From NCBI GenBank assembly GCA_050084985.1, contig JBITNC010000001.1, positions 58,528,001 through 58,592,000 on the forward strand: a stretch of DNA of 64,000 bases, written 5' to 3'. Of the stretch, positions 37,601 through 47,687 are shown in pieces. Under the pieces are notes generated by a model. That model was not told the origin of the DNA. It ran no database searches and saw nothing but the letters and a program-made list of their open reading frames with translations. How positions within the stretch are numbered: position 1 is the first letter of the stretch; every line of letters begins with the position of its first letter. Made by a program: the position numbers and the translations under genes. Source of the stretch: Nageia nagi. Taxonomy: Eukaryota; Pinophyta.

Positions 37601-38467
37601 AAAGTGTAAGCTTGAGTTTGAGTCAATATGTGTTGACATTTTAAATTAAAATGGTCAAGCAAGCATTGGAACTTTGTTTAGAGGTCATCATTAGAGGGAG
37701 AGTTGAACTAGTTCTGGATTAACCTACCAAATGTAAGGGTTGAGATGTTAATTGCACATTGAACCTTAAATTGTGACATCACTTCATTGAAATGAGCATG
37801 TACACCTTAATATAACATGGCCTTTACTACAAATATAATCAGCCTTTGTGCATTCTTGCTGGCTTTTTTTTCTCACCTATGCAGCTTCTGTTTTATTTTT
37901 GGTCAATAACTGGTGATTCAGCACCCTTATTTTTTATTTAAATGAAGAAGAAAAACACCAAACATGGAATTCTTTGATGTAATCTATTTGAAATTTGAGA
38001 GAAACAGATAGAAAGTGTTCATGCTGATTCATGTAAATGTAGATTTCGAGATTAATTCTAGATGAAGAGGCAATATGATGGCATTCATTTCCTAAAGTTA
38101 TTTCAAAATGGCAGAACACTTACATTGTTAATTTGAAACTGCAGCTCTCTTGCATGTGGACATTATTTTGGAAGTTCTTGCATAAGAAAATGGCTAAAGC
38201 AGACTCGTGATACACATTCTCGAAAGGTAGGACTGCTTCAAGTTTTTTTTGCCTTTTCATTTTCGTTACTGTTGTTGTGAACACTTGGATTCGTGTGTCT
38301 CAGAATTGCTAGTTTGTTTGTTACATTGTCATAATAAAGAGGTTGCAAGAACACTTTATGTGTTGGATTGACAGTTGGACAACCAATGATTCATTGTTTA
38401 TGTACAGTGCCCACTCTGCTTTAAGAAGGCTAGACTGAGAGACATCCGACTTCACTATGCGCAGTAA
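28690..38467 (+). CDS. RFWD3-type RING finger protein, three exons; exon 1 frame-disrupted
   Basis: Predicted E3 ubiquitin ligase-like protein of about 870 residues. Exons: 28690-31167, 38145-38226, 38408-38467 (stop TAA 38465-38467). Domains in order: an N-terminal region of about 235 residues containing VRGHVVSVKEYDIGRATGL and a hydrophobic FPRLQKG...FVPYASIVAMILF end (its helical layout vaguely recalls plant transposon-derived domains); a Gly/Asn-rich linker; a basic segment (PPLKKHRISG, TVKRKSRSLTELL); about 300 residues of coiled coil with two 45-codon repeats; and the RING. The RING starts ICSICMEPW in exon 1, continues HQIC-SLACGHYFGSSCIRKWL over junction 1 and ends RKCPLCFKKARLRDI in exon 3. 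The wording matches the RFWD3 family (known for DNA-repair ubiquitination), but the protein stops after the RING with no WD40 domain. Frame changes are needed at 29633-29703, about 30213-30262 and about 30580. Either the assembly has indels or this is a recent pseudogene. Confidence 0.72.
30549..30817 (+). repeat. two 45-codon coiled-coil repeats, first with a 1-bp deletion
   Basis: Unit 1 (30549-30682, 134 bp) and unit 2 (30683-30817, 135 bp) encode near-identical coiled-coil segments (EQLEKTKELVDNHKTMADR, LEDLEVQ, MLKTH). Unit 2 is exactly 45 codons. Unit 1 lacks one G: GAATTATGG against GAATTAGTGG in unit 2, at about 30580. That loss is the third frame change of exon 1. Confidence 0.92.
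34960..36253 (-). pseudogene. truncated Ty3/gypsy gag-protease in intron 1
   Basis: Antisense to the host gene. Reading right to left after the LTR and PBS are gag tail fragments (SKSSKAK, then KKKGVLKKCLYEE, about 35650-35520). Then comes a retropepsin-like segment at 35434-35120 with LEARIQVDYGCNHDFLSKAF and VEFANGK. In the active-site triad the usual DSG/DTG reads DYG, so the protease is dead. The wording (ILVDxGxxHxF followed by VANG) is that of chromovirus-type gypsy proteases. RT, RNase H, integrase and the 3' LTR are absent, so the element is cut at about 34960. Confidence 0.7.
35897..36314 (-). repeat. 209-bp tandem duplication containing the PBS
   Basis: Two copies, 35897-36105 and 36106-36314, each hold TTTCCCTTAA, GGAGCTTCTTTGGTGTT or its variant, the PBS, and a stretch of the adjacent LTR end (ACTTGAAACATAAAACAAG). 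They differ by many substitutions, so the duplication is old. Confidence 0.85.
36241..36252 (-). other. primer-binding site of the intronic gypsy element
   Basis: On the minus strand it reads TGGTATGAGAGC, one base from the initiator-Met type TGGTATCAGAGC, one base after the LTR end. A second, perfect copy (TGGTATCAGAGC, plus coordinates 36032-36043) lies in the other unit of the 209-bp duplication. Confidence 0.8.
36254..36808 (-). mobile_element. 5' LTR of the intronic gypsy element (about 555 bp)
   Basis: On the minus strand it begins TGTAACACTCC (36808 leftwards) and ends CAGTAACA at 36254, directly before the PBS. There is no partner LTR in the window, so the right end is judged from the TG start only. 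Confidence 0.6.
38145..38226 (+). other. RING gene exon 2
   Basis: 82 bp. Begins C after CTGCAG and ends CGAAAG before GTAGGA. Encodes SLACGHYFGSSCIRKWLK and QTRDTHSRK, the central part of the RING with the Cys-x-His pair and the next metal-binding Cys. It contains no stop, and both junctions are in phase with the neighbouring exons. Confidence 0.88.
38408..38467 (+). other. RING gene exon 3 with stop codon
   Basis: 60 bp after acceptor TGTACAG (intron 2 is 181 bp, 38227-38407). Encodes CPLCFKKARLRDIRLHYAQ and stops. The CPLC pair supplies the last two metal ligands. In RFWD3 proteins the same segment leads into a WD40 region, but no such continuation is visible here. An AATAAA lies at about 38472. 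Confidence 0.85.
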
Positions 38468-41400
38468 ATGGCAATAAAGTTGTAGAGAGTCAAAAGGCAA
38501 ATCCATTCTGTAAGGAAATCTATATTATGAACAGCATTTTATCCTGGTTATTCCTATTGGAACGGTAGGGGATTTTTCATTTAGTGATGTGTATATTGCA
38601 GATGATCCTGACAGATAATATCACTGTGGATCTTTCACTATATCGCTTAATGATGAAATTTGTATATTTACAACCACTTTAAGTGAAAGAGAATTTGAAT
38701 TAAAGCTAGTAGTACATTTTTATTAATATTGTTTTTATATTCAAGTTGAAATGGTATGAGCTATGTTGATCCTGCCAAATAGCCCTTTTATTTGCTAGGG
38801 TCAAAATCAGTTACAAAGACGATGCAGAGATTATAAATTTGTTGCAGTTTCTGTTTTGATTGCTGTTGTTAATGTCCTTGTCAGAACAGTAATATATTAC
38901 GGAGGGCTTGAGCAGTATGAATTTGACAATGTAACCATTTCAAAATCATGATATATTGTTACCTAGGAGTAGCATGAATCACCGAAGTTTGTTTGTTTGT
39001 TTTGTTTTGTTTTTTTTTTAACTTTTTGATTTTTTTTTTTTAAGCTTTTTGAGGTCAAGCAAATATACATCTCAGGATATTATAGTCTCTTAATTCTATT
39101 TATTTATCGTGCTGAATATCTGGTATTGAAATTGAGATCTTTGAGTTAATTATGTAATGGAGAAACCAAAAGACTTTCAATGTTCAGTTGTCTGAATTTT
39201 TTTGTTTTAGATAGTTCAGGGTCTAGATAAATTATTGTTCATTTTTTTGCTGTCCATATAGTGGAAAATTCACTTGCTTCTCTTCACCTTGTTTTAAGTT
39301 TTTCCTATCTATAGTCTTTAGCAGTTGAAGAGTGCTGCTTTATTTTGTATTAATTTCACACAGTCAACAACTCTAAACTTTTAGCATTAAAACATGTGAC
39401 CCTAGTTCATGTCATAGTGAACAGGAGGAGGTTCCCAAAGGCAATGACAAACTTGAACGTTGACCTTTAGGAACCAAGCAAGACAGACGGAAAGCGTGCA
39501 AGGGCCTTGCTTGGATATTGCTAATAATCTTTGTAAGCTCTCATTTTAAATGGCCTTATAGTTGACATTCACTAGTCGAGAAAATCGCAGGTAATTGCCA
39601 GTCTAAATAATATCCAATATTACATATGTATATATCATTTTTAGTTAAACGCCAAGCCAGCATGCCTATAGGCATAGGACCCCCCATTTTAAGAACAAGA
39701 AAACTTTTGACCACACCTTGTACAGATTAATTAATTTTTCTACCATCATGTTTGGCCCTTTGATAAACTTATAGCAACTAGCAATTTCAACCTTTGCCTA
39801 TCCATCTAAACCCTAGATTGCTCCTTCCACCCTAACATGAGTTTGTCAGTCTTACCACATTGGCATAGGATGCAGTGTTTAAGGATGAAAATGATAGCTT
39901 TATTGTAAAGAAAATGATATCAAAAAGAGAGCTGTTGTAAATATACATGTGAAATGCATATTATGAATATATTATCTATAGATGATTGGACATTAGGAAA
40001 ATGTTGGTGCTCTGATAGTAAAATTAATATATTAAAGAGTATATATAATTGAGAGGAAGGCCATTAAGTGGTGATTATCAATATTATTGTTACAGTTTCA
40101 GCTGAACATCAAAGATCTCATCTAGACGTTGAACTATCATAGGGCCATTCCTGTTAGACCGAACCTCCATTTGACATTTGATCAAAACATTGAATGTGAT
40201 ATCAACCCTCAGGATGCATATGTGATCTCTCATTCAGTTAAACCATCTTGTGAGCAGTAAAAATCGTGATGAATATTTGTTGATCATAGTGACAGTTCAA
40301 ATTCAGCAGTCTATTAATGAATATGCATTGAATAATTTGGATTATATAGCACTTTTTTCCTTTTTAAAGTGCTCATCTTGTCATTCTAGAGCCTGAAAAC
40401 TGCATAGCTATACAGCATTTTATAAATATTGTATGATGGTAGGATGTAAAGAAATTTGACTTACAGTTAGCATTGTCCATTATTCCATTTTATTTTAACC
40501 TTTTAATTATAAATATTATATTTTAACCTTTTAACTATAAATATTGTATGATGGTAGGTTGTAAAGAAAATTGACTTGCACTAAGCATTATCCATTACTC
40601 CATTTTTATTTTAACCTTTTAATTTTCTTTTGAAAGTTGAAATCTAACAAATACTTTTCATTCTAAAATCTGCTAAAGTTGTAAAATACTAAAATAATTG
40701 TCAACCATGACTGAGATCAAAGAATAAATTATACAAGGTTGGTTTTAAAATGGAGTAACAGATCAAAGATTAAATTATAAAAGATTGGTTTTAAAAGTAA
40801 CAGATCGTAAGACTATTTGAAAGTTACTAAAGTTGTAGAATCTTAGAATAATTGTCAACTATGACTAAGATCAAAAGACTAGATTTGAAAGCTACTAAAT
40901 TTCTAGAATCCTAGAATAATTGTCACCATGACAAGATGAAGATCAAAGGATAAATTATTAAAGGTTGGTTTTAAAATGGAATAACTAATCGTATGAGGAT
41001 ACATTTGAAAGCTGACATGAAGTATTTGTTGTATGAAAGAAAATTATAAGAACATATCAAATCTATTAGATCCTATACAAATGAACATTGTTTGATCAAC
41101 TAGTCTCTTAATAAATGAAATAAAAACCAAGCCTATCAAAACTTCCTATTTTATTTGTAGTTGTTTTTCTCTGCTCTTTATGATGCCTTAGTTTCTAACG
41201 ACAATGCCACACTTTTCTATGTAGGATTTTATATCCATTTGAATTTCTATTAAATTAGTTTTTTTACATTCTTTCCTTCGATCTTTCTCATTTTTCTTTC
41301 ACTTCATTTCCTTCGATCTTTCTCATTTTTCTTTCGTTTGTTTTCGTCTAATGTTACGTCAATTAAGTTCTTTTAGAGGAGGATATTTTTTATTTAAGTT

Positions 41401-41800
41401 TAAGCATTTTCGTATATGATTTTCTCTACTTTATTATTAGTTGAACAACTGTGTTTAATACTGGTAATTGCAATCCTCTGCAATGGGTACGCCGGAAATT
41501 CCAGAAGGATTATGCGCATGGTCCCAAACTTAGCATACATTTTGTTTTAAAACAATATACACAAAAAATCCATGGAATTATACCCAAAAAAATGTAACTC
41601 ACATCCAAAAAGATCAAGAAAGATTGAACTATACTTATTACAACACAATCTTTAAACTTTCTTTTCGTACTATACATGTAAGTAAATGTTATGCAAAATA
41701 ATTCTAAAATTTATATAAAATTCTTGTACAATATTTGCAAATGTGTGGGATAATATTAAATTCCAAATAATATGATAATTTCAGGTTACGAAGGACATCC
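38468..41800. other. no recognisable gene; local repeats
   Basis: Probable 3' UTR of the RING gene followed by noncoding DNA. No coding motif was found on either strand, including no WD40-like continuation. There are poly-T runs at about 39005-39045. Repeats at 40431-41030 are listed separately. Confidence 0.5.
40431..41030. repeat. degenerate local tandem repeats
   Basis: GTATGATGGTAGG at 40431 recurs at 40545 (114-bp offset) with the following TTGTAAAGAAA and CCATTTTATTTTAACC. From about 40670 a second motif family (AAGTTGTA, TAGAATAATTGTCA, CATGACTAAGATCAAA, TTGGTTTTAAAA) repeats about three times with indels up to about 41030. Confidence 0.65.
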
Positions 41801-41814
41801 CTTTCCTCAACATA

Positions 41815-42240
41815 CATTGACACTGTTTCACCAAATGCAGCCAGATCAATTCACCTTTCCCACCATCCTCAAAGCTTCTTTAAAAACGGATTTCTATCAA
41901 TAGTTATGTGAGTGCGCTGGTAGACATGTATGCAAAATGTGGACGCGTAGAGAAGACACGCGAATTGTTTGACAAGATGTCTAATGCAAACACAGTTTCA
42001 TGGACAACAATGATTGCAGGATATGCACAAAACGGATGTGTTGAAAGGGTCGTTGAATTGTTTGACAAGATGTATGATGCAGACAGCACTGATCGAGAAC
42101 AGATTGACACATAATCAAAGGCCACATAATCAAGGATTGACAATGTTTCAATCACGTTCAGTGGTTTTTCGCTATTATAGACCGTTGGCTAGAAAAACAA
42201 GCCTGAAAAGCTCAAAGAGAGAAGGTTTTACGGCGTAAAT
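41815..42240 (+). pseudogene. PPR protein fragment
   Basis: Scrap of a plant PLS-type pentatricopeptide repeat gene (organelle RNA-binding proteins). FHQMQPDQFTFPTILKAS at 41825-41880, then after a frame change [27 protein letters not shown] and [15 protein letters not shown] up to about 42045, and VVELFDKM. Only about two to three repeats remain, with no start, no DYW or E domain, and stops downstream. It is probably a retro-copied or transduplicated piece. Confidence 0.8.
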
Positions 42241-42392
42241 ATTTTCAAATATAATTTACATATAATCTAGTTTATTAAATTAAATATTACTATGTGAATT
42301 TCTACATGATTTGAAGTTTAATACAAATTTCAGCTTCATACAAGAATAAGATTTTATATTCTAATTTAACTTGTATAATATTCAATGTAATT

Positions 42393-42434
<42 letters not shown>

Positions 42435-43370
42435 TATTATTATTTATTATATAGTAAGTTATAATATTTAAGATTATCTTTAAACCAAAAAAATTAAAGT
42501 TTTCTATAATTTTTTTTTCTTTTAAAATATTTTGAATTATGATTAACAAGTAATGGTCATAAAAAGGATGATAATTCTTTCTCAACAATATGTTAATACT
42601 ATAAGACTTGAAAAATATGTAGTAGAATATTAATATTTTAGTTATATATCTAAAATCCTTTCCACATAATTATTTTATGTCATTCATGTTTTATTTTAAA
42701 TTATGGTTATAAGTTCCAACTTAATATATTAGAAGGTTTTATGATTGTATGCATAAAATAATTACTTAAAATAGGTAATTTAATTAATTGAATATATTTT
42801 ATTTATATAATACTTTTTTTAAAAATGTGTAATCTAATAATTATAGGTAATATATAAAGTAAATATTGAAAAAAAAAATATTTAAAACATTATTTAAGTA
42901 ATATATTGTGAATGATTATGAAAGATAATTGTAAATGAATGCACTATAGTATAAAAAGTGATAGAAATAGAATAAATTTAGGAAATACATGAAGGAATTT
43001 GGTTACTAATTTGAAATTGTATACTTGAAAATCAGATAAATCTAATAAATATTATAGGGTGTATGAAGTCCAAAAAAATGTTATAATGGTCTTTGTGATA
43101 ATTCAAGAATATTGTAATTTTTTTTTCTTGCTTTCATACAATTAGATCTAAGTTTCTTTGGATCTTGATGTCTTCCATTACATGTGGCTTATAAGATAGT
43201 GATTGAAAAATTAATATTAACCTTTGTAGAAGAGAGATCTACTTCGATGGATGAAGTCTCTTTGGTAGAAATCAAACTCAATTAATAAAGAATAAATATC
43301 CAATTATTTGGATGGATAAATGTTATTACTTATCATCAAATTATAGATAAGAGCTATAACATTAAGAGGT
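42241..43370. other. AT-rich noncoding DNA with TA microsatellite
   Basis: A (TA)n tract of about 30 bp lies at 42398-42431. The rest is very AT-rich with no recognisable coding sequence. Confidence 0.7.
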
Positions 43371-43377
43371 ATGATGT

Positions 43378-44180
43378 ATGCTCTATCATAAAGTAAAAAT
43401 TAGAATTTTTTTTAACACTCCTAGTGAGAGGGAAGAGGCAATTGCTAGGATTTTTCAATGTCAAAAAGGAACCTTCCCCTTTATTTACCTAGGAATGCCT
43501 CTCTTAAAAGGTAGGGTTCAAAGAGATTTGTGGGTGATTGTGATGAACTGCTTTGACAAAAAGTTTACTAGTTGTAAAGGAGCTCTTCTTGGTCTGGCTA
43601 GGAAAATTCAATTGCTTAAAGCTACCCTTAAGAGCATCTCAGTCTATATGGTAGTGATTTCAAAATCCTTGCTCTAGTTGCTCATAAAATCGATCAAATA
43701 TGTGTAGCATTTATTTGGACTAGAGTACAAGAAAAGAAAAGATTGTATTTGGTGGCATGGGCCAAGGTATGTAGAATGAAGTTTGAAGGTAGTTTGGGCA
43801 TAAGGCAAATCCAATTAGTCAACCAAGCTCTAAGGGTCAAATTAGCATGGAAACTTTACACTAATTAAGATAATGAATGGATCTGTGTTTGCAAATAAAA
43901 GTATTTGGAGGGCTCCAAGAATTTGATGTGTATTAATAATCCCTCTAAAGGATTTATGTTTTGGAATGGTCTAGTGGGAGTTCGAGATATCATTTGGAAA
44001 AATGGTATTTGGAAAGTTAATAATGGCTCTACTAATCTTTTCTGGGAGGGAAAAATGGGTAATTTGATCCCCTCTATCTCAAGATCATGATTTCCTAAAT
44101 GCGATGATTTGGGCCAAATCGTTGTTGGGATTAAAAGCCAACGATTACATTCAAAATAATGGAGACTTGGTTAGATTGTT
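43378..44180 (+). pseudogene. LINE ORF2 fragment (post-RT region)
   Basis: Contains FPFIYLGMPLLKGRVQRDLW, then LARKIQLLKATLKSISVYM and later ALRVKLAWKLYTN and FWNGLVGVRDIIWKNG. This order is that of the region downstream of the RT catalytic site in plant L1-type LINEs, equivalent to YLGMPLL at 9983 in the other LINE. A stop at 43677 and later shifts break it. Its right end is cut by the LTR that begins at 44186. Confidence 0.8.
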
Positions 44181-44185
44181 CTTCT

Positions 44186-44871
44186 TGTAAACACCTAAAA
44201 ATGATTTATTATTTATTTAATAAATCATATTTTAAAATTCTCTAAATATTAAAATCAATATTACAAATGTTAAGATAAAGTTGATATTACAATGCAATAC
44301 CATATACTAGATTAAATGCAATATCATTTATCGTGGTTCATATTTTAAAGTATCAATATTACAAAGATTATATTATTGTTATAAGTCAACTTTCACTCCT
44401 TTCTATGTCCTTACAAGCTATAAATGGAGTTGAAGGTTGACATCCATATTGGATCTCTTTGATAGGTGGTTGTCCCATACATCATACTTTTGATGTCTCT
44501 AGATGCCACTTATTCGAAGATTTGTTATTCTTTGAGTTTTTATTACATGCTATACTTTACACATGATATAATTCCATAGGTTTTAAGACATCAATGCCAT
44601 AGAACTCAAAAAATCCTCATCATCGTGCTTCCTGACAATCCAAAGCTACAAATAAAAGGGACAATGAGCATACCTCTAATCCATTGTATATCATCTTCAA
44701 GCTCACCTCTTATCTGATCCAGTCCTCTATATACCTCTTCCATACCTTGAGGATTTCCTTATCATAATTAAGTGCAAAATTTTCATTTATTAACCATTAT
44801 ATTTGAATAAGTGTGATCTTCTGTAGACTTATTTATGTTTATATTATTATTTATACAATTTAGGGTCTACA
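44186..44871 (+). mobile_element. 5' LTR of a Tat-like gypsy element, plus strand
   Basis: 686 bp from TGTAAACACC to GGTCTACA. Its first 350 bp match, with clear divergence, the reverse complement of 52546-53270: shared blocks include AAAAATGATTTATTATTTAT, AAAGTTGATATTACAATGCA and TCTCTAGATGCCAC. It is followed by TTTTGGTGAACTTG, a plausible decayed PBS of the TTTGGCGCC type. Confidence 0.7.
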
Positions 44872-45560
44872 TTTTGGTGAACTTGATAATTCTTACACAC
44901 CTAGATTTCTCATTTAGGGAATCCTTTTTTAGAGTCATGAATCCTTTTGCTCAACTCTTTATTCCTTTACCTGATGTTGTTCGAGTAGTAGCACACCAAA
45001 GTGATAGAACTAGGGATTACTCATCTTATGTGCCAAAGTCATTCTTCATCGAAGAACAAGCTAGGGTTTCTAGAGGCAAGGTTCATTGTGAGGAAACTAG
45101 AAGTATTAGGATTAACCATGATATACCCCATGAATTCTGTGAACCTCATCCACATGATAGGATAGTAACCGATGAAGAAGATTCTGAATCCATCAATTCT
45201 AGTTATCGAATGAACATCATTGGTCAAACCTCTAATAAGTTTAATGTTAAAATCTTGCAATTTTTTGTTAGTTGCAATTTTTTGTTAGGTGTCCTAGTGT
45301 CCTATGTAATTGCAATATTGTGCAACTAGTCATTTTAAATGTACATAGGTATACTTTTATTGTGTTTATTAGAAAAAACTCGATGATATTGTAAGTTATC
45401 AAATTTCTTGTTAAAAGTTTTAAACTTGTACTTTCGATTTATCTTTGTTATGATTGCATTTATTATTCTTAATGATTGAATTTATTGCTTATTTAAGTGT
45501 CAATTAATGAAATATAAGAATAAAATCATAAAACATGTATAAAATGAACATTCACATAAG
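44872..45560 (+). pseudogene. gypsy leader and N-terminal gag
   Basis: An open frame from 44835 to 45329 includes, from about 44937, MNPFAQLFIPLPDVVRVV, a hydrophilic middle with EEDSESINSS, and RMNIIGQTSNKFNVK. The last motif matches MDIIGENPNKFNIN at about 59680 in the minus-strand gypsy gag, so this is the N-terminal gag region of a related element. The sequence stops being recognisable at 45330 and is cut at the TA tract near 45580. Confidence 0.6.
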
Positions 45561-45583
45561 ATTTGAATCAACCAAATAAAGAA

Positions 45584-45732
45584 TATATATATATATATAT
45601 ATATATTACAAAAAAGTATGTGATACAACATCATGAGTGGCTCCACCTACTTCCATTGCAACCACTATCGACCCTACGACTCTTCCTAGCACTACTCTTA
45701 GTAGATATAGATAAGGAGCACAAGATATCACT

Positions 45733-45814
<82 letters not shown>

Positions 45815-45938
45815 AGTGATATCTTGTGCTCCTTATCTATATCTACTAAGAGTAGTGCTAGGAAGAGTCGTAGGGTCGATAGTGGTTGCAATGGAAGTAG
45901 GTGGAGCCACTCATGATGTTGTATCACATACTTTTTTG

Positions 45939-45990
<52 letters not shown>

Positions 45991-46121
45991 CAAAAAAGTA
46001 TGTGATACAACATCATGAGTGGCTCCACCTACTTCCATTGTGACCACTATCGACCCTACGACTCTTCCTAGCACTACTGTTAGTAGATATAGATAAGGAG
46101 CACAAGATATCACTATTACTA
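45584..46121. repeat. direct-inverted-direct triplication of a 134-bp unit between TA microsatellites
   Basis: Unit A 45606-45739 (plus), 68 bp of TA, unit A' 45808-45941 (exact reverse complement of A), 46 bp of AT, unit A'' 45988-46121 (plus). A and A' are identical over 134 bp and, with the flanking TA, make a palindrome centred at 45773. A'' differs from A at four positions and is continuous with the PMD coding sequence, so it is the original. Each unit encodes the C-terminal tail of that protein. Confidence 0.93.
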
Positions 46122-46733
46122 ATCCCATGGGTAGCCAAAAGAGCCTTGACCTTCCCATATTTCTCCCTAATATGCCTTATCTCCTGATGTAATTTTGATT
46201 GCATCTCTACTTGCTTGGATATAAATGTCGAAGACTCATTGGGATGAGACATGTCTAATTTCTCTTGCATCCTCTTATTATCCTACTCCAAAATAATATT
46301 CCAAGCATCCCTCTCATCCAAGGTAGCTTGTAACTCACCCAAAATACCCTAAGAGAAGTCAACTCCACCTCCATAGGTCTCAGTCTTTCTACCTCAACCT
46401 CTCAACTTCAACCTTAAAAAATTGAAGGCTAGCAACCTCATCCTCTAGGCTAGCCACTATAACTACAATATCAATTTCAAAAAGCCACAACATAATGTTA
46501 GTTCATAGAAAAATCAACAAAAATATAAACTTAAAACTTGAACTAATAAAAATTAAAATATACCTGATGAGATCAAAGTAATGACCTTGACCAATAGCTC
46601 TAAGGCTAGTATGGGGTTCTAGAAGTAGATGGTCATGCTAGGGACATCTTTGGAGGTGGCTCATCCTAAGGCATCTCCATGTCCTCATCATCCTTTTCAA
46701 ATGACTCACCATGTTGCATATCCCTACATAGTA

Positions 46734-46738
46734 CCTAG
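46734..46738. repeat. target-site duplication CCTAG (left)
   Basis: CCTAG directly precedes the left LTR and recurs at 51950-51954 directly after the right LTR. Confidence 0.92.
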
Positions 46739-47236
46739 TGAAGGATTTGAACTATATCTAAACAAATCCTCTAGGACCTAAGATTAGGAAGCTAAATCAT
46801 TCATCATCTATAATTCTAAGAACATCATTCACACAATATGACACCAATATAATGTGGTTCCTCCCTCCTTGGGAGTACATCCACAACTAGTTCTCTTATT
46901 CTCAATCTATGTCTCTCTTACAACTATTCTCTAGCTCTCTCCAACACAACCAAGTAGAGTAATCTTACTCCAAGACTTAGATATGTTACAAGAGGAGAGG
47001 CCCTCTATTTATAGCTTGAGAGCACCTCCCTAACCTTCCTTTAACCCAAGGGTAAGGTTAGGGTTACATTAAATGTATCACCAAACTTCAACCTACCAAC
47101 TAACCACTTTGGTAAAGTTAAAGTCTACATATTAAAGAATTCAATTAATCTCTTAAGGTATCTACATACCCTTAAGTGATTAATTGAATTTACAAGGAGT
47201 TTAGATATTCACAATATTTCATTACAAATTCTAACA
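46739..47236 (-). repeat. 3' LTR of copia subfamily B
   Basis: 498 bp. On the minus strand it starts TGTTAGAATT and ends CCTTCA. The TATA box is at 47005-47014 (minus CTATAAATAG). A 53-bp inverted repeat lies at 47138-47190. Confidence 0.95.
47138..47190 (-). promoter_or_regulatory. palindrome in LTR U3 of subfamily B
   Basis: Arms AATTCAATTAATC-TCTTAAGG-TAT and ATACCCTTAAGTG-ATTAATTGAATT pair with about two mismatches or bulges around a CTAC loop. The other LTR has it at 51851-51903. The position, about 46 bp from the LTR start, matches the palindrome of subfamily A. Confidence 0.8.
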
Positions 47237-47247
47237 CTCCCCCTTAA
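47237..47247 (-). other. polypurine tract of copia subfamily B
   Basis: On the minus strand TTAAGGGGGAG directly precedes the LTR start TGTTAG. Confidence 0.9.
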
Positions 47248-47687
47248 TGCAATATTGGGATAGAGCGTAGAAGAGAGAAGAGAGAGAGTAAGAGAGAGTT
47301 CTCCTCCATAGAGATACAAGTGGAGATGAGAACTTTTACATATTTGAGAATCTTTTTGAGAACTAGTATGAGACTCACTACATTACCATTTGACAAAAAA
47401 TGGTTTACAATACAATCATTAACCACAACTGGTTTCACTGTACATAGTAGTCGATCAACTTTAAGCTGACATGTGAGTCTCCATGAGCTTGCTTTCACAA
47501 GGTGAGTAACCTGCATTTCTGAAGAAGATCCTGCATGCTACAAGCAACTCATGAACAAAATCAATTAGATGCATCATATATTCAAATAAGAGAATCAAAT
47601 AATGCCATCTTATAAATAACTGATCAATCACTTATAGTCACCTATTGTATATAGACATGTGTTGATTTTAAATAGAGCATAAAAATT

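Larger units (their letters stand above)
31168..38144 (+). other. intron 1 of the RING gene (6,977 bp)
   Basis: Donor TG|GTAAGT at 31168 and acceptor CTGCAG at 38139-38144. Splicing joins TG to C and so creates the TGC cysteine codon of HQIC in the RING, which fixes both ends. The intron holds a truncated gypsy element (34960-36808, opposite strand) and otherwise unannotatable AT-rich DNA. Short frames inside it (for example 31892-32188, 33273-33539) show no recognisable domain. Confidence 0.85.

Noticed and set aside
38468-41800. Possible continuation of the RING gene into WD40 exons
   Set aside because: No WD-type repeat or convincing splice-bounded open stretch was seen. The stop codon after the RING seems to be the end.
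45563-45927. Open frames on both strands encoding long Tyr-Ile runs
   Set aside because: They are translations of the TA microsatellite and its palindromic flanks, identical on both strands because the DNA is palindromic. Only the A'' tail belongs to a real (PMD) reading frame.
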